From the NCBI GenBank assembly GCA_026394215.1, contig JAPKYR010000154.1, positions 1 through 48,614 of the forward strand: a stretch of DNA of 48,614 nt. Direction: 5' to 3'. The stretch comes from a bacterium (GTDB lineage Bacteria > JAJVIF01 > JAPKYR01). The position numbers and the translations under genes are program-made. Each line of letters opens with the position of its first letter. Within the stretch, counting starts at the first letter, position 1. Below the pieces are notes generated by a model, which saw only the letters and a program-made list of their open reading frames with translations, was not told where the DNA came from and ran no database searches. Below, piece after piece: positions 1 to 9,452 of the stretch.

Positions 1-2266
1 TCCCTTTACGGGTTCTACGTTCGACGAATTCGCCGTCGCAGCCTTCGCGTATACATTTGACGCCGACAGTGTAAGCAAGGATACCGTCGCAATCGGGATA
101 CTTCTCGCATCCCCAGAACCGCCCGGATCTGCTTCGTCTCAGTACCATTTTTGAGCTGCATTTAGGGCATGGATTTTCGGAATAGACAACCTCGCGTTTG
201 GCGGTCCCTTCGCCAGGGGTTTCAGGTCCTGCAGGTCCGGAATTCTCAAGAGATTGTGTGTATCGGCAATCCGGGAATCCGGTGCAGGCGACAAATTTCC
301 CATATCGCCCGTATTTCATTACAAGTTCCTTGCCGCACTTGGGACATTTATCTTCCAGAGTTTCGGGAGCTTCTGTCTGCTGTTTCGGGGAGATTGATGC
401 TCTCCAGTCGCAGTCGGGATAACGCGTGCATGCGAAAAACGCGCCATATCGTCCATTCCTGATCGCGATCGGAGCCTGGCATTTCGGGCATTCCATGTCA
501 AGAGCGGTCCTGAGATCCTCCAGGAACGGGATATAGAATTCCCTTACGCTCTCGACCCAGCCTTTGTCCCCTGACTGAACCAGGTCGAGGTTATCCTCCA
601 TAGTGGCGGTGAATCCTTCATTGATAATGTCGGAGAATTTATCCAGAAGGAGTTTATTCACCTGTCTGCCGAGTGGTGTCGGTTTGAAACTTTGTCCTTC
701 GCGCGTAACATACTTACGGTCGATGATGGTCGAGATTGTCGGCGCGTAGGTGGACGGCCGTCCGATACCCTGTTCTTCGAGGGTTTTTACGAGGCTTGCG
801 GTCGTGAAGCGTGGTGGCGGTTTAGTGAAATGCTGCTCGGGAAGGAATTCCTCGGCGTTGAGCGATTCTCCTGCGGCCAGGGGCGGAAGAGGCTGCAGGT
901 CATTGCCGTTATTCTGGTTTCGGACGGGGAACACGACTCTGAAACCGTCGAACGCGATGGTTGTATGAGTGGATCGGAAGAGGTAGCGTCCACCCGCTAT
1001 TTCCGCGGTCAGTTGTTCATCCTGGCCGGGAGTCATCTGACTTGAGATAAAACGTGTCCAGATCAGGTTATAAAGCTTGTATTGCTCATCGTTCAGATAG
1101 CGTTTGACCTCTTCGGGAGCCCTTGACGGGACTGTCGGCCTGATAGCCTCATGAGCGTCCTGAGCGCGTTTTTTGGATTTATAAATATTCGGCGAATCGG
1201 GAAGATATTTCGGGCCGAATTTTTCCCTTATAAGTTCGCGGGTTAAATCCACTGCCTCTTCAGAAACTCGTACCGAGTCGGTTCTCATGTAGGTAATGAG
1301 GCCTTCCTCGCCGCCCTCTCCGACATCGATACCCTCGTAAAGCTGCTGGGCGATCGTCATGGTTTTTCTGGCGGTATAATTAAGGCGTTTTGAGGCTTCC
1401 TGCTGAAGAGTGGACGTAATAAACGGCGCGTATGGACGTTTGGTGATCGTTTTTGTGTTGACATTGTCGACCTTAAAAATCAGGCTAGCTAGTTCGCGGA
1501 CGATTTTTTCGGTGGTTTCGCCATTTTCTATCTTAATTGGCTCACCGTCGATTTTTACCAGGCTGGATTGAAAGGGCGCGAACTGTCCGTCGGTTTTTCT
1601 GAACATTGCGTCGATAGTCCAGTATTCCTCGGGCACGAATTTTTCGATTTCGTCTTCGCGGTCGCAAATCAGTTTTGCTGCTACCGACTGGACACGCCCG
1701 GCGCTAAGGCCGCTCGCGAGCTCGCGCCATAAGTACGGGGACAGGTTGTAACCGACAAGGCGGTCGAGAATACGTCGCGCCTGCTGCGCATCGACCTTGT
1801 TTTGATCGATCTCACGAGGTGAAGCCATCGCCGCTTTGACGGCCCTTCGAGTGACTTCGTTAAATTCAACGCGTTTGGTGATTTCGGGCCTTTTCAGGAT
1901 ATGGTCTAGATGCCACGCGATTGCTTCCCCTTCGCGGTCGGGGTCGGTTGCTATGTAAATCTGGGAAGCTTTCTTAGCGGCATCTTTTATATCCTGGACA
2001 ATGTCGCGGCGGTCGCGGTTAGTCACATAATTCGGCTTGAAATCATGTTCAAGGTCGATGCCGAGGGAGGTTTTCGGGAGGTCGCGAACATGGCCCAGGC
2101 AGGCTTTGACGTTATAGGAACGTCCGAGATACCTCGCGACGGTTTTTGCCTTTGCCTTGCTCTCGACAATTACAAGGGGTCGACCGGACTTCACGGATCG
2201 TTTTTTCCGGGTTTTAGAACCGGTAGTTTCCTGTTCCTCGTCGAAATCTTCAGGTTCTTCTGTCAT
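1..2266 (-). CDS. topA: DNA topoisomerase I, partial (C-terminus runs off left edge)
   Basis: Read by eye on the minus strand from ATG at 2266: MTEEPEDFDEEQ...RPLVIVESKAKAKTVARYLG...IYIATDPDREGEAIAWHL...LITYMRTDSVRVSEEA...; C-terminal four-Cys zinc fingers (CPKCQAPIAIRNGRYGAFFACTRYPDC). No stop in the window, so absent from the ORF track. Confidence 0.96.
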   Translation of the reverse strand, partial: MTEEPEDFDEEQETTGSKTRKKRSVKSGRPLVIVESKAKAKTVARYLGRSYNVKACLGHVRDLPKTSLGIDLEHDFKPNYVTNRDRRDIVQDIKDAAKKASQIYIATDPDREGEAIAWHLDHILKRPEITKRVEFNEVTRRAVKAAMASPREIDQNKVDAQQARRILDRLVGYNLSPYLWRELASGLSAGRVQSVAAKLICDREDEIEKFVPEEYWTIDAMFRKTDGQFAPFQSSLVKIDGEPIKIENGETTEKIVRELASLIFKVDNVNTKTITKRPYAPFITSTLQQEASKRLNYTARKTMTIAQQLYEGIDVGEGGEEGLITYMRTDSVRVSEEAVDLTRELIREKFGPKYLPDSPNIYKSKKRAQDAHEAIRPTVPSRAPEEVKRYLNDEQYKLYNLIWTRFISSQMTPGQDEQLTAEIAGGRYLFRSTHTTIAFDGFRVVFPVRNQNNGNDLQPLPPLAAGESLNAEEFLPEQHFTKPPPRFTTASLVKTLEEQGIGRPSTYAPTISTIIDRKYVTREGQSFKPTPLGRQVNKLLLDKFSDIINEGFTATMEDNLDLVQSGDKGWVESVREFYIPFLEDLRTALDMECPKCQAPIAIRNGRYGAFFACTRYPDCDWRASISPKQQTEAPETLEDKCPKCGKELVMKYGRYGKFVACTGFPDCRYTQSLENSGPAGPETPGEGTAKREVVYSENPCPKCSSKMVLRRSRSGRFWGCEKYPDCDGILAYTVGVKCIREGCDGEFVERRTRKG

Positions 2267-2571
2267 GTAGCACCTTATACCAGTATTTAGTAATTTCCTG
2301 GGAGCCTATCTAATTAGTATCGGAAATTCTAAGGCTGCCAATAGCTCGACATATCCTAACCAATAATTCAAGCCTGTCAACTACCTTGGTGTAAATAGAC
2401 CCCGAAATCAACAGATTTAGGGTTATTCAGGCAGGATTTGTCCAGATATTGCACGTATAATAGATTTTTTGGAATTTTTCAATGAACATTATACTTATAG
2501 AATCATACAGTGTAATTATCACCCGAAAAGGCCGGAATGATTCCGGATATTGCCCGGTTTTTCACAATTGA

Positions 2572-3774
2572 CTATTCGGCGTCCGGTTGGATTTCGGGTG
2601 TCGAATGGTTCCTGGAGGGCTTGACGGGACGGACAAACCTGCTTCCGGGCAGTTCCTTTATCAGCCCTCTGGTTTGAAGGATAAGAAGAGTTGAAAGGAC
2701 TCTGCGAGCAGGAAGGCCGACGGTTCTGACGATATCGTCGGTATCGCGCGCATCGAGTCCGACCACATCGAACACAATTTTCTCGTCGCCTGCGAGAGTC
2801 GGAATTATCTGTTCGTGGCCGGAATTATCGCCCTCGACCACAGTCAGGCCGAATCGGATCGGGATGTCGAATGGGTCGAGAACCAGATGCGCTCCGTCCT
2901 GAATCAGCTTGTTGCATCCATCGGACCTTTTGTCCGTCAGGCGTCCCGGCACCGCGAATACCTCTTTCCCGTTCTGAAGCGCGAGGTCGGATGTGATAAG
3001 AGCGCCGGATTTTTCGGGGGCTTCGACGACCAGTGTGCCGCGTGCGAGTGCGGCGATTATCCTGTTTCGGGCCGGGAAGTTGTATTTTTCGGGGATGGTT
3101 CCGATTGGAAATTCCGAGATCAATGCGCCAAAACCGGGGATTTTTCCAAACAGTGTGTTATTTTCAGCCGGGAAAACCACATCGATTCCGCATCCGAGAA
3201 CGGCGAAGGTTTTTCCATCCGCCTGGATCGCGGCATGATGGGCGATCGAGTCGATACCTCTCGCGCCGCCGGAAATTATCGTGAATCCCATACTTGAAAG
3301 CTGCCAGGAGAATTGTTCGGTAATCATCCTGCCATAATCGGAATAAACCCGTGTGCCGACAATGGCGATTGAGGTTTTATAATCGTATGTGATATCGCCT
3401 TTGACATAGAGCACCGGAGGGGGGTCGTAAATTTCCCTTAGTTCCATGGGGTAGCGTTTATCGAAAAAAGTGATTATTTTTACGTCGCTGGGGATTTTCG
3501 CTTTTTCCGTGCCGGGTTTCAGCTCCTCGACTTTTTCAAGATATTTCAGGCGGATGGATTCGGCCCAGTCGGTGAAATTTTCGAGGTCGGACGCTTTCGC
3601 GTTATAGATGCTCCGGAAATTCGGGAAGATGGTTTTCAGACGCCGGAACTGCAGGCGGAATGAGTTCAATGTGTTCAATTCGAGGGCAAGGGAAATTTCC
3701 TCATCTGTGGATTCCCAGACAATGTCGGGTTTTTCGGATTCGAACAGGGACTGCTGGTTCATTAGTGTCTGCAT
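2572..3774 (-). CDS. dprA: DNA-processing protein DprA/Smf
   Basis: IAIVGTRVYSDYGRMITEQFSWQLSSMGFTIISGGARGIDSIAHHAA...ALITSDLALQNGKEVFAVPG; next to topA. Confidence 0.95.
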   Translation of the reverse strand: MQTLMNQQSLFESEKPDIVWESTDEEISLALELNTLNSFRLQFRRLKTIFPNFRSIYNAKASDLENFTDWAESIRLKYLEKVEELKPGTEKAKIPSDVKIITFFDKRYPMELREIYDPPPVLYVKGDITYDYKTSIAIVGTRVYSDYGRMITEQFSWQLSSMGFTIISGGARGIDSIAHHAAIQADGKTFAVLGCGIDVVFPAENNTLFGKIPGFGALISEFPIGTIPEKYNFPARNRIIAALARGTLVVEAPEKSGALITSDLALQNGKEVFAVPGRLTDKRSDGCNKLIQDGAHLVLDPFDIPIRFGLTVVEGDNSGHEQIIPTLAGDEKIVFDVVGLDARDTDDIVRTVGLPARRVLSTLLILQTRGLIKELPGSRFVRPVKPSRNHSTPEIQPDAE

Positions 3775-3886
3775 AGGTGACTCCCGTACCGAAATTTTGG
3801 GTCGGTATAAGTTAAACGGACGGGAAAGCGGAAAGCTGACATGATTTAGCCTTTTTTTATCGGGAAAATAGGATAGAATAAACCTG

Positions 3887-5011
3887 ATGCCTGACAGGAC
3901 GAAAAAGAAGCAACCGGGATTATCACTCTACGATCTCACGCCGACCGAGCTCGAGAGCTTTTTCCTGTCGATTGGCGAAAAGCCGTATCGCGCGCGACAG
4001 GTGCTTGACTTTCTGTACAGGCATCCGGTCGAACGTTTTGACGAGATGACCACACTGTCGAAAGAGTTAAGGGACAGGTTATCCGAAACAGTGAGGCTGG
4101 CGCCGATCACCCTTCGCGCGACGGTTGAATCGGAAGACGGGACGATCAAGCACGGCTACGAGGTTTCTGATCCAGCGAGGAATAAGATCTACCTCGAAAG
4201 TGTCTGGATGCCTGCCGACAATACGGATGTCGGCGATTCGGATTACGGGGGCGGGCAAGTCCAACCCGATCGCATAGCGCTATGTATTTCATCGCAGCTC
4301 GGATGCGCGGCGGGATGCACATTCTGCGCGACCGGGATGGCCGGGCTGAAAGGACAACTGACGACTGGGGAGATTATTTATCAAGTTGTGCATGCGCGGA
4401 AGCTCTACGGGAAACTTCCCGATTCGGTGCTTTTCATGGGGATGGGCGAGCCGATGCATAATTATGAGGCGGTCGTATCGGCAATTGAGATTCTGACGAG
4501 TGAGGCCGGGATGGCCTTGTCGCCAAGGCGGATAGTGGTATCGACTTGCGGCGAGATTGAAAAGCTACGGGAGTTTCGCGCAAAATTTCCAAAAGTAAGA
4601 ATTGCGATAAGCCTGAACGCCGCGTCGGACACGCTGCGGACGTCATAGATGCCGATTAATGCGACATACGATCTGAAATCGGTCCTGGAATTCATAAAGG
4701 ATCAGGACACAACGGGTCGGGAAAAATCGGGACGGGACAAGATCACGCTCGAGTATGTGGTTCTTGCGGGATTAAACGACACGCAGGATCAGATAAAAAG
4801 GTTGTCGGAATTGCTCCGTCCGTTCGCGAGGAATGTGAAGTTGAATCTGATACCGTACAACCGTGTGGAGGGGCTGGATTACAAGTCGCCGAAGATTCAG
4901 GGGGTATTTGAAATTCAGGAGTACCTTGTCGGCTGCGGTATAAGCACGTTTATACGTAAGAACCGCGGCCGTGAAGCATCGGCGGCATGCGGGCAATTAT
5001 CGGGGAGATAG
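3887..5011 (+). pseudogene. rlmN: 23S rRNA (adenine-2503-C2)-methyltransferase RlmN, interrupted by an in-frame TAG at 4646-4648
   Basis: Radical SAM CxxxCxxC (SSQLGCAAGCTFCATGMAG) and ISLNAASDTLRTS-stop-MPINATYDLKSV in the same frame, then C-terminal AACGQLSG. 3887..4648 and 4649..5011 share phase. Confidence 0.9.
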
Positions 5012-5050
5012 GGTGTGTAGCCATCAAATGAATTGCCTGGCCACTAAAAC

Positions 5051-5404
5051 TTAATCAGGCTTATCCAAATCGCTGATAATACTCCTCACACCTTTGACTA
5101 TTACCGGTAGTTCGTTTTTAACAATATCCCATATAATATTTATCGAAATCTCGAAATACTGGTGAGCAAGCCTGTCCCTGAGACCTTTCATCTCTTTCCA
5201 TGGGATCTGAGGATATTCTTTGCAAAATTCATCGGGAAGTTTTTTCGCGGCTTCACCCATGATTTCAAGGTTCCGGACCACAGCATCCTGCGTCCATTCG
5301 TCATTTTCAAGCTCACTAATATCCCGAACATTCCTTGTGTTTTCTAGGACTCTCTCCGCCCTCTCAAGAATATCAACGAGATAATCTCTAAAATCCCTCG
5401 ACAT
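5051..5404 (-). CDS. HepT-like (DUF86) protein, probable toxin of a MntA/HepT pair
   Basis: Rx4H-type motif (GLRDRLAHQYFEI), size and adjacency to a minimal nucleotidyltransferase; the genes overlap slightly. Confidence 0.85.
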   Translation of the reverse strand: MSRDFRDYLVDILERAERVLENTRNVRDISELENDEWTQDAVVRNLEIMGEAAKKLPDEFCKEYPQIPWKEMKGLRDRLAHQYFEISINIIWDIVKNELPVIVKGVRSIISDLDKPD

Positions 5405-5681
5405 AGCGCACCTCGCTGAAAATCCTCTCGCGCGACCTCTCCCTGACCGTCCCGATCAGCACAAGGTCCACATTCCGATTGAAAATTTCCTCAAGAAGGA
5501 AACACAATCCCATGTACACCCTGAAAGTCTCATTTTCGAGTTGGACAAGAAAATCGATGTCGCTTTCATCGGTGGCTTCACCGCGAACAACAGAGCCGAA
5601 AACACCGAGTTTTTTAACTCCGAAAGCCTTTATTGCTTCCCTGTTCCGCTCGATTTTTTTTATTACTTCTTCCAGGGTCAT
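5388..5681 (-). CDS. MntA-like minimal nucleotidyltransferase, probable antitoxin
   Basis: GSVVRGEATDESDIDFLV (GSx10DxD). Start taken at internal Met MTLEEVIKK (5681); the ORF track extends to 5780. Confidence 0.85.
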   Translation of the reverse strand: MTLEEVIKKIERNREAIKAFGVKKLGVFGSVVRGEATDESDIDFLVQLENETFRVYMGLCFLLEEIFNRNVDLVLIGTVRERSRERIFSEVRYVEGF

Positions 5682-5870
5682 TTTATTTTCCTCATGTCCG
5701 ATACAATGATAGCATGTCGGGGGGGAAGTCGGAAGATAAAGATGGAGATGGGTGCGGTTGAAGTAGGGGAATGGTTTCAACCAAGAGTTATTGTCGAACC
5801 CATGATATTTGAAAAATTCTCTTGCGGTCCGGGAAATAAGGGTTTATTATCTATTCAATAAGGAGGCTTT

Positions 5871-5978
5871 ATGAAACTCGGATATGGTGCAGCTTATGGT
5901 ATAGTACTTTGGATTGTTTTTTGGATCCTATGGGCTGCTATAGAACTAGGTAAGTTATCTTGCGCCGCAGGTTACTGA
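5871..5978 (+). CDS. 35-aa single-pass hydrophobic small protein (candidate)
   Basis: AATAAGGAGGCTTT-ATG; MKLGYGAAYGIVLWIVFWILWAAIELGKLSCAAGY*. Strong SD AGGAGG at 5861. Confidence 0.5.
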   Translation: MKLGYGAAYGIVLWIVFWILWAAIELGKLSCAAGY

Positions 5979-6085
5979 ATATTTGCGACAGAAGATCGGC
6001 GACAAGCACATGACGCGGGGGAGGGTATCTGAGATTCAGGCATTGATCAGGCGTCACTTAGCTTGTCACCGGCAACCGCTTCCAC

Positions 6086-6949
6086 TTAATTCACAATCTT
6101 AATCTCTTTTGGGGCATATTCCGGCAGATATGCTTGAATTGGTGGCTGTTGCCCTGTCAGCAATGTATATGCCTTCGCATTAAGGTATTTCTCAAGCTGA
6201 TTGCGTATTATTGCCAGAGCACTGCCATCGACCTTGAATGTCAATTTAGACATAGTGTTTTTTACACAGTTTATAGGGAGCATCTTCATTTTTTGTCGAT
6301 ATTTTATGCTCAGCTTTAAATTATAATTTCCTTCTTCAATTTGGACCTTATCCATTAGGCTATCAACTGCTCTTTTAATGACGGGTTTCACTTCCAAGTC
6401 GACATTACGGACAGTTTCTTCTGACCAGGGTGTTGGAGCTCCGACATACTGTCGAGTAACTTCAGATAATTTCTCATTGATATCAGCAAATAATCTTTCA
6501 GTTTGCATGTCATATGACTGATACGTACATAAGTATACCACTCTCTCCATATTATTTTCGGGGACAAAATAGGTAGGACTTGACGAGTAAAAATAATATT
6601 CATGCCCATCACCCACAATCCTCTGTTTCTCTCCTATTTGTCGGATGCGAAGCTGCAAGCTTTTTCGCGACGCCCCATCACTTTTTTCTAACTCTATACT
6701 AACATCCTGAACAAGTGCTCCGGAATCATTGGCGATTAGTATTGCATTTACATAAAGTGATTCACCGTTTTCAAGTAATCTGAAAAATAATTCATCGGTC
6801 AGCACTAATTTAAGATAAGGCGAACGCCATAAACGAATTAACACGTCAACAATTAATGCAATTGTGGCCCCGAGTCCTAAATACACAGACAACATTACTA
6901 GCCAGTAGGGAATTAATTGCTGAGAAGTCTGATCAAGCTGGTCCATCAT
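6086..6949 (-). CDS. hypothetical protein with N-terminal TM segment
   Basis: 287-aa ORF; TM near N-terminus (LIPYWLVMLSVYLGLGATIALIVDVLI); overlaps the upstream ORF at 6946-6949. Confidence 0.75.
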   Translation of the reverse strand: MMDQLDQTSQQLIPYWLVMLSVYLGLGATIALIVDVLIRLWRSPYLKLVLTDELFFRLLENGESLYVNAILIANDSGALVQDVSIELEKSDGASRKSLQLRIRQIGEKQRIVGDGHEYYFYSSSPTYFVPENNMERVVYLCTYQSYDMQTERLFADINEKLSEVTRQYVGAPTPWSEETVRNVDLEVKPVIKRAVDSLMDKVQIEEGNYNLKLSIKYRQKMKMLPINCVKNTMSKLTFKVDGSALAIIRNQLEKYLNAKAYTLLTGQQPPIQAYLPEYAPKEIKIVN

Positions 6950-7374
6950 ATCCTCCCAATTGGATCGCCCTCTTGTACTAGCATCTCAATGTTGATGCCA
7001 AGCAAATTATCTTGGTCAATTTCAGCGGACCATGGTCCTGGGATTTCCTGAACAACTTCCTTTGTTTCGCCCGCGATTTGTGCTGCAAAGCCAAGCAGGG
7101 CATGCTGATAGCGACTTGGAACTGTTACTCTGGTGACCTCTCTCTTAATTTCTCGAAAGCGTTCGACAAGGTAAACTTGGAGTTCCTGAGGGCATACGAC
7201 GCGAAGCTCACCTTTGGGGATTACAATATTCTGTATACCTGCTTTTTCCAATAGTCTAGGATCAGTTACCTGCGAGAATACTGTTACCAATTCACCTTTG
7301 TTAAGAGGCTGTTCTGAAGAAATGAGAAGGTACTTGTCATCAAGAATCGCTTGGACTTTTCCAAATGTAACCAT
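6946..7374 (-). CDS. hypothetical protein
   Basis: 142-aa ORF overlapping the next gene by 4 nt; MVTFGKVQAILDDKYLLISSEQPLNKGELVTVFSQV. Confidence 0.75.
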   Translation of the reverse strand: MVTFGKVQAILDDKYLLISSEQPLNKGELVTVFSQVTDPRLLEKAGIQNIVIPKGELRVVCPQELQVYLVERFREIKREVTRVTVPSRYQHALLGFAAQIAGETKEVVQEIPGPWSAEIDQDNLLGINIEMLVQEGDPIGRI

Positions 7375-7612
7375 ACTTTCCTCCTTAACAACTTGATATA
7401 ATCAGCAAATAATTTCCACAATCTTTGTGAAGCGAGCGGTATGGAAGCCATTTTGTAAATTATAACTTATTCTCGGAAACAAATCCATTTATATCAACCC
7501 TGCCCTTTTAAACGCCTCACCACGCCATCTTACAAAATACTCATAAACAAACAACTAATCCAGCTGGTCCCCTGTATTTAAAAATATTATTACTTTCAAT
7601 TTTATCAGCAAC

Positions 7613-8539
7613 CTACAATCCCGTCAGCGACTTGAGTAGGAACCTGGTCTGTTCCGCGAAGACGCCCTTCAATATTAAATCCGCAATCACTAAGATCAGT
7701 CCGACGACAATCCCCGACAAAATCGATTTCGCATTTGCGGGGGCGCGGAAGCCTTTCAGTACCCACTGGAATAGCGAGGATGCGATGGTGATGAATCCCA
7801 TCACACGTAGCACCGACCAGAAATGCCACGCGATCGGAAGGACCAGGAGCGGATTGCCAGATAGCAACATACACTGCGCCACATAGTAATTCATATAATT
7901 CAACTGGAAAACCCCAAGCATGAGCGCCGGAAGTCCGAGCAGAATCGCGCCGACCGAGACCGCGAGAAGGTGCTGCACGTGGATCGGGATGTAGAGGATG
8001 GGGTTCCCCTCAGGGCCGGAGCCGGTCGCGATCCAGGTTCGCATCGTGTCCCAGTAAAGCGAAGCGTGCCAGATTAATTTTTCGGATTCCCTTGGATATA
8101 GATAGCACATCGAGATCATTATTATGCTTTCCCAGATCGCCCAGAGGAACATGTCGAGGATGCCGTCCGCAAGACGTCCGCGCTTGAGATGCATCATCAA
8201 CACTATCCACGGCGGGAGGGAAATTATCAGCGCCACGATAATATGTACTTTATTCAGTCCACGGATTATCGGGGTTGAATCGACCCAGACCGACCACGGC
8301 AGAAGAAACGCGGCCATGATCGGAAGCCAGACGAGAAAGACGACGCCCGCCATGTCGGCGAACACCATTTTCATCGGAGGCGGCAGCGGTGCAACAAGGG
8401 ATTCGCCAAGGCCTCCGTAGCCGCCCCCTGGATCATAAACTGTCTGACCCTCCGTGACTGGCTCGGTATGGTCATCGAGTTTCGGAATCCACGGCGGCGT
8501 CGGTTTGAATTCGGCGTTGTTGTTATTGTCTTGTTCCAT
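7613..8539 (-). CDS. polytopic membrane protein, unknown function
   Basis: 308-aa ORF with several hydrophobic segments and a Pro-rich N-terminus. Confidence 0.75.
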   Translation of the reverse strand: MEQDNNNNAEFKPTPPWIPKLDDHTEPVTEGQTVYDPGGGYGGLGESLVAPLPPPMKMVFADMAGVVFLVWLPIMAAFLLPWSVWVDSTPIIRGLNKVHIIVALIISLPPWIVLMMHLKRGRLADGILDMFLWAIWESIIMISMCYLYPRESEKLIWHASLYWDTMRTWIATGSGPEGNPILYIPIHVQHLLAVSVGAILLGLPALMLGVFQLNYMNYYVAQCMLLSGNPLLVLPIAWHFWSVLRVMGFITIASSLFQWVLKGFRAPANAKSILSGIVVGLILVIADLILKGVFAEQTRFLLKSLTGL

Positions 8540-8589
8540 GCGATTGTCCCCCGGCTGTTTATGTCTGATTTAATATCCTTAAATCCGGT

Positions 8590-9333
8590 TCAGAATAGAA
8601 TAGCATAAACTCCTATCGCGACACCCGCTCCGATTACCGTATTGATAAAATTCGTGACCTCGTTGTTGATGAACGACAACTGCTCGATCGTGCTCCCGAT
8701 AATGCTCTCAAGCGTGTTTCCGACAAAAGCCGCGATAACCACAGCGACAAGTCCCTGCCATCCGATTGTCACACCGGTGACCATCGCGACGGCTGCGAGG
8801 ATCAGGCTCGCGACAATCCCCGCAAAAGTCCCCTCAAGGCTTACAGCGCCTTCGGTTCCGGGGGGGACGCGCTTGAAACTTGTGAGGAGGATCGTCGTTT
8901 TTCCGTACGCCTGCACTATCTCACTCGACGCGGTATCGGACAGTGCGGTTGCAAATGCGCCCGCGACTCCGACCATGAAAAATTGAAGAAGTGTTTCATT
9001 CCCACCGAGTGAGCCAAGGAATCCGACCAGTCCCATCGCAAGCGCGGCGGAGCAGTTGGCGATCGCATGTTTCGCGCCGCGTTTTCCCTGATCTTCCTGC
9101 GCGATTCCTTTCGCAGCTTTTTCTTTGTATTTTACTTTTGTGACGAGTGTTCCAAGAATGAAGAATGTCACTAGGACTACATAGCCGTTCCAGCCGGTAA
9201 GGAAGAAAATCAGGGCACCGACGATGAATCCGCCTATCGCGCCGGATTTGGAAATTTGTTTCGCGAAGTATGTGGCGGCGGCGATAATCGCGTTGATAGC
9301 GACAGCCAGCAGCAATTGAGTGAGGAGGTTCAT
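8590..9333 (-). CDS. DUF92 / TIGR00297 family membrane protein
   Basis: SDTASSEIVQAYGKTTILLTSFKRVPPGTEGAVSLEGTFAG; start probably at MNLLTQLLLAVAINA rather than 9372. Confidence 0.85.
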   Translation of the reverse strand: MNLLTQLLLAVAINAIIAAATYFAKQISKSGAIGGFIVGALIFFLTGWNGYVVLVTFFILGTLVTKVKYKEKAAKGIAQEDQGKRGAKHAIANCSAALAMGLVGFLGSLGGNETLLQFFMVGVAGAFATALSDTASSEIVQAYGKTTILLTSFKRVPPGTEGAVSLEGTFAGIVASLILAAVAMVTGVTIGWQGLVAVVIAAFVGNTLESIIGSTIEQLSFINNEVTNFINTVIGAGVAIGVYAILF

Positions 9334-9452
9334 AGGGTAATAAGTATAGTCTGGAATTGGTCGATGGGGCAAATAAGTGTTACGTTAAAAAAATCACAGG
9401 GGATTAAATCCGATTAAACATAATTCTGTGCTATTCAAGGACACTAAATATA

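Noticed and set aside
169-2290. Plus-strand ORFs at 169-462, 198-422, 692-1045, 750-968 and 1910-2290
   Set aside because: They lie antisense to topA, which reads cleanly across the region on the minus strand.
3887-5011. Idea that TAG is globally recoded in this organism
   Set aside because: dprA, the PP2C gene and rlmN itself end in TAG at family-appropriate lengths, and no CTA-anticodon tRNA is in the window.
5979-6085. Fragment reading YLAPQVTEYLRQKIGDKHMTRGRVSEIQALIRRHLA as a possible gene remnant
   Set aside because: No start or RBS, very short, and no family I can name; too weak to call.
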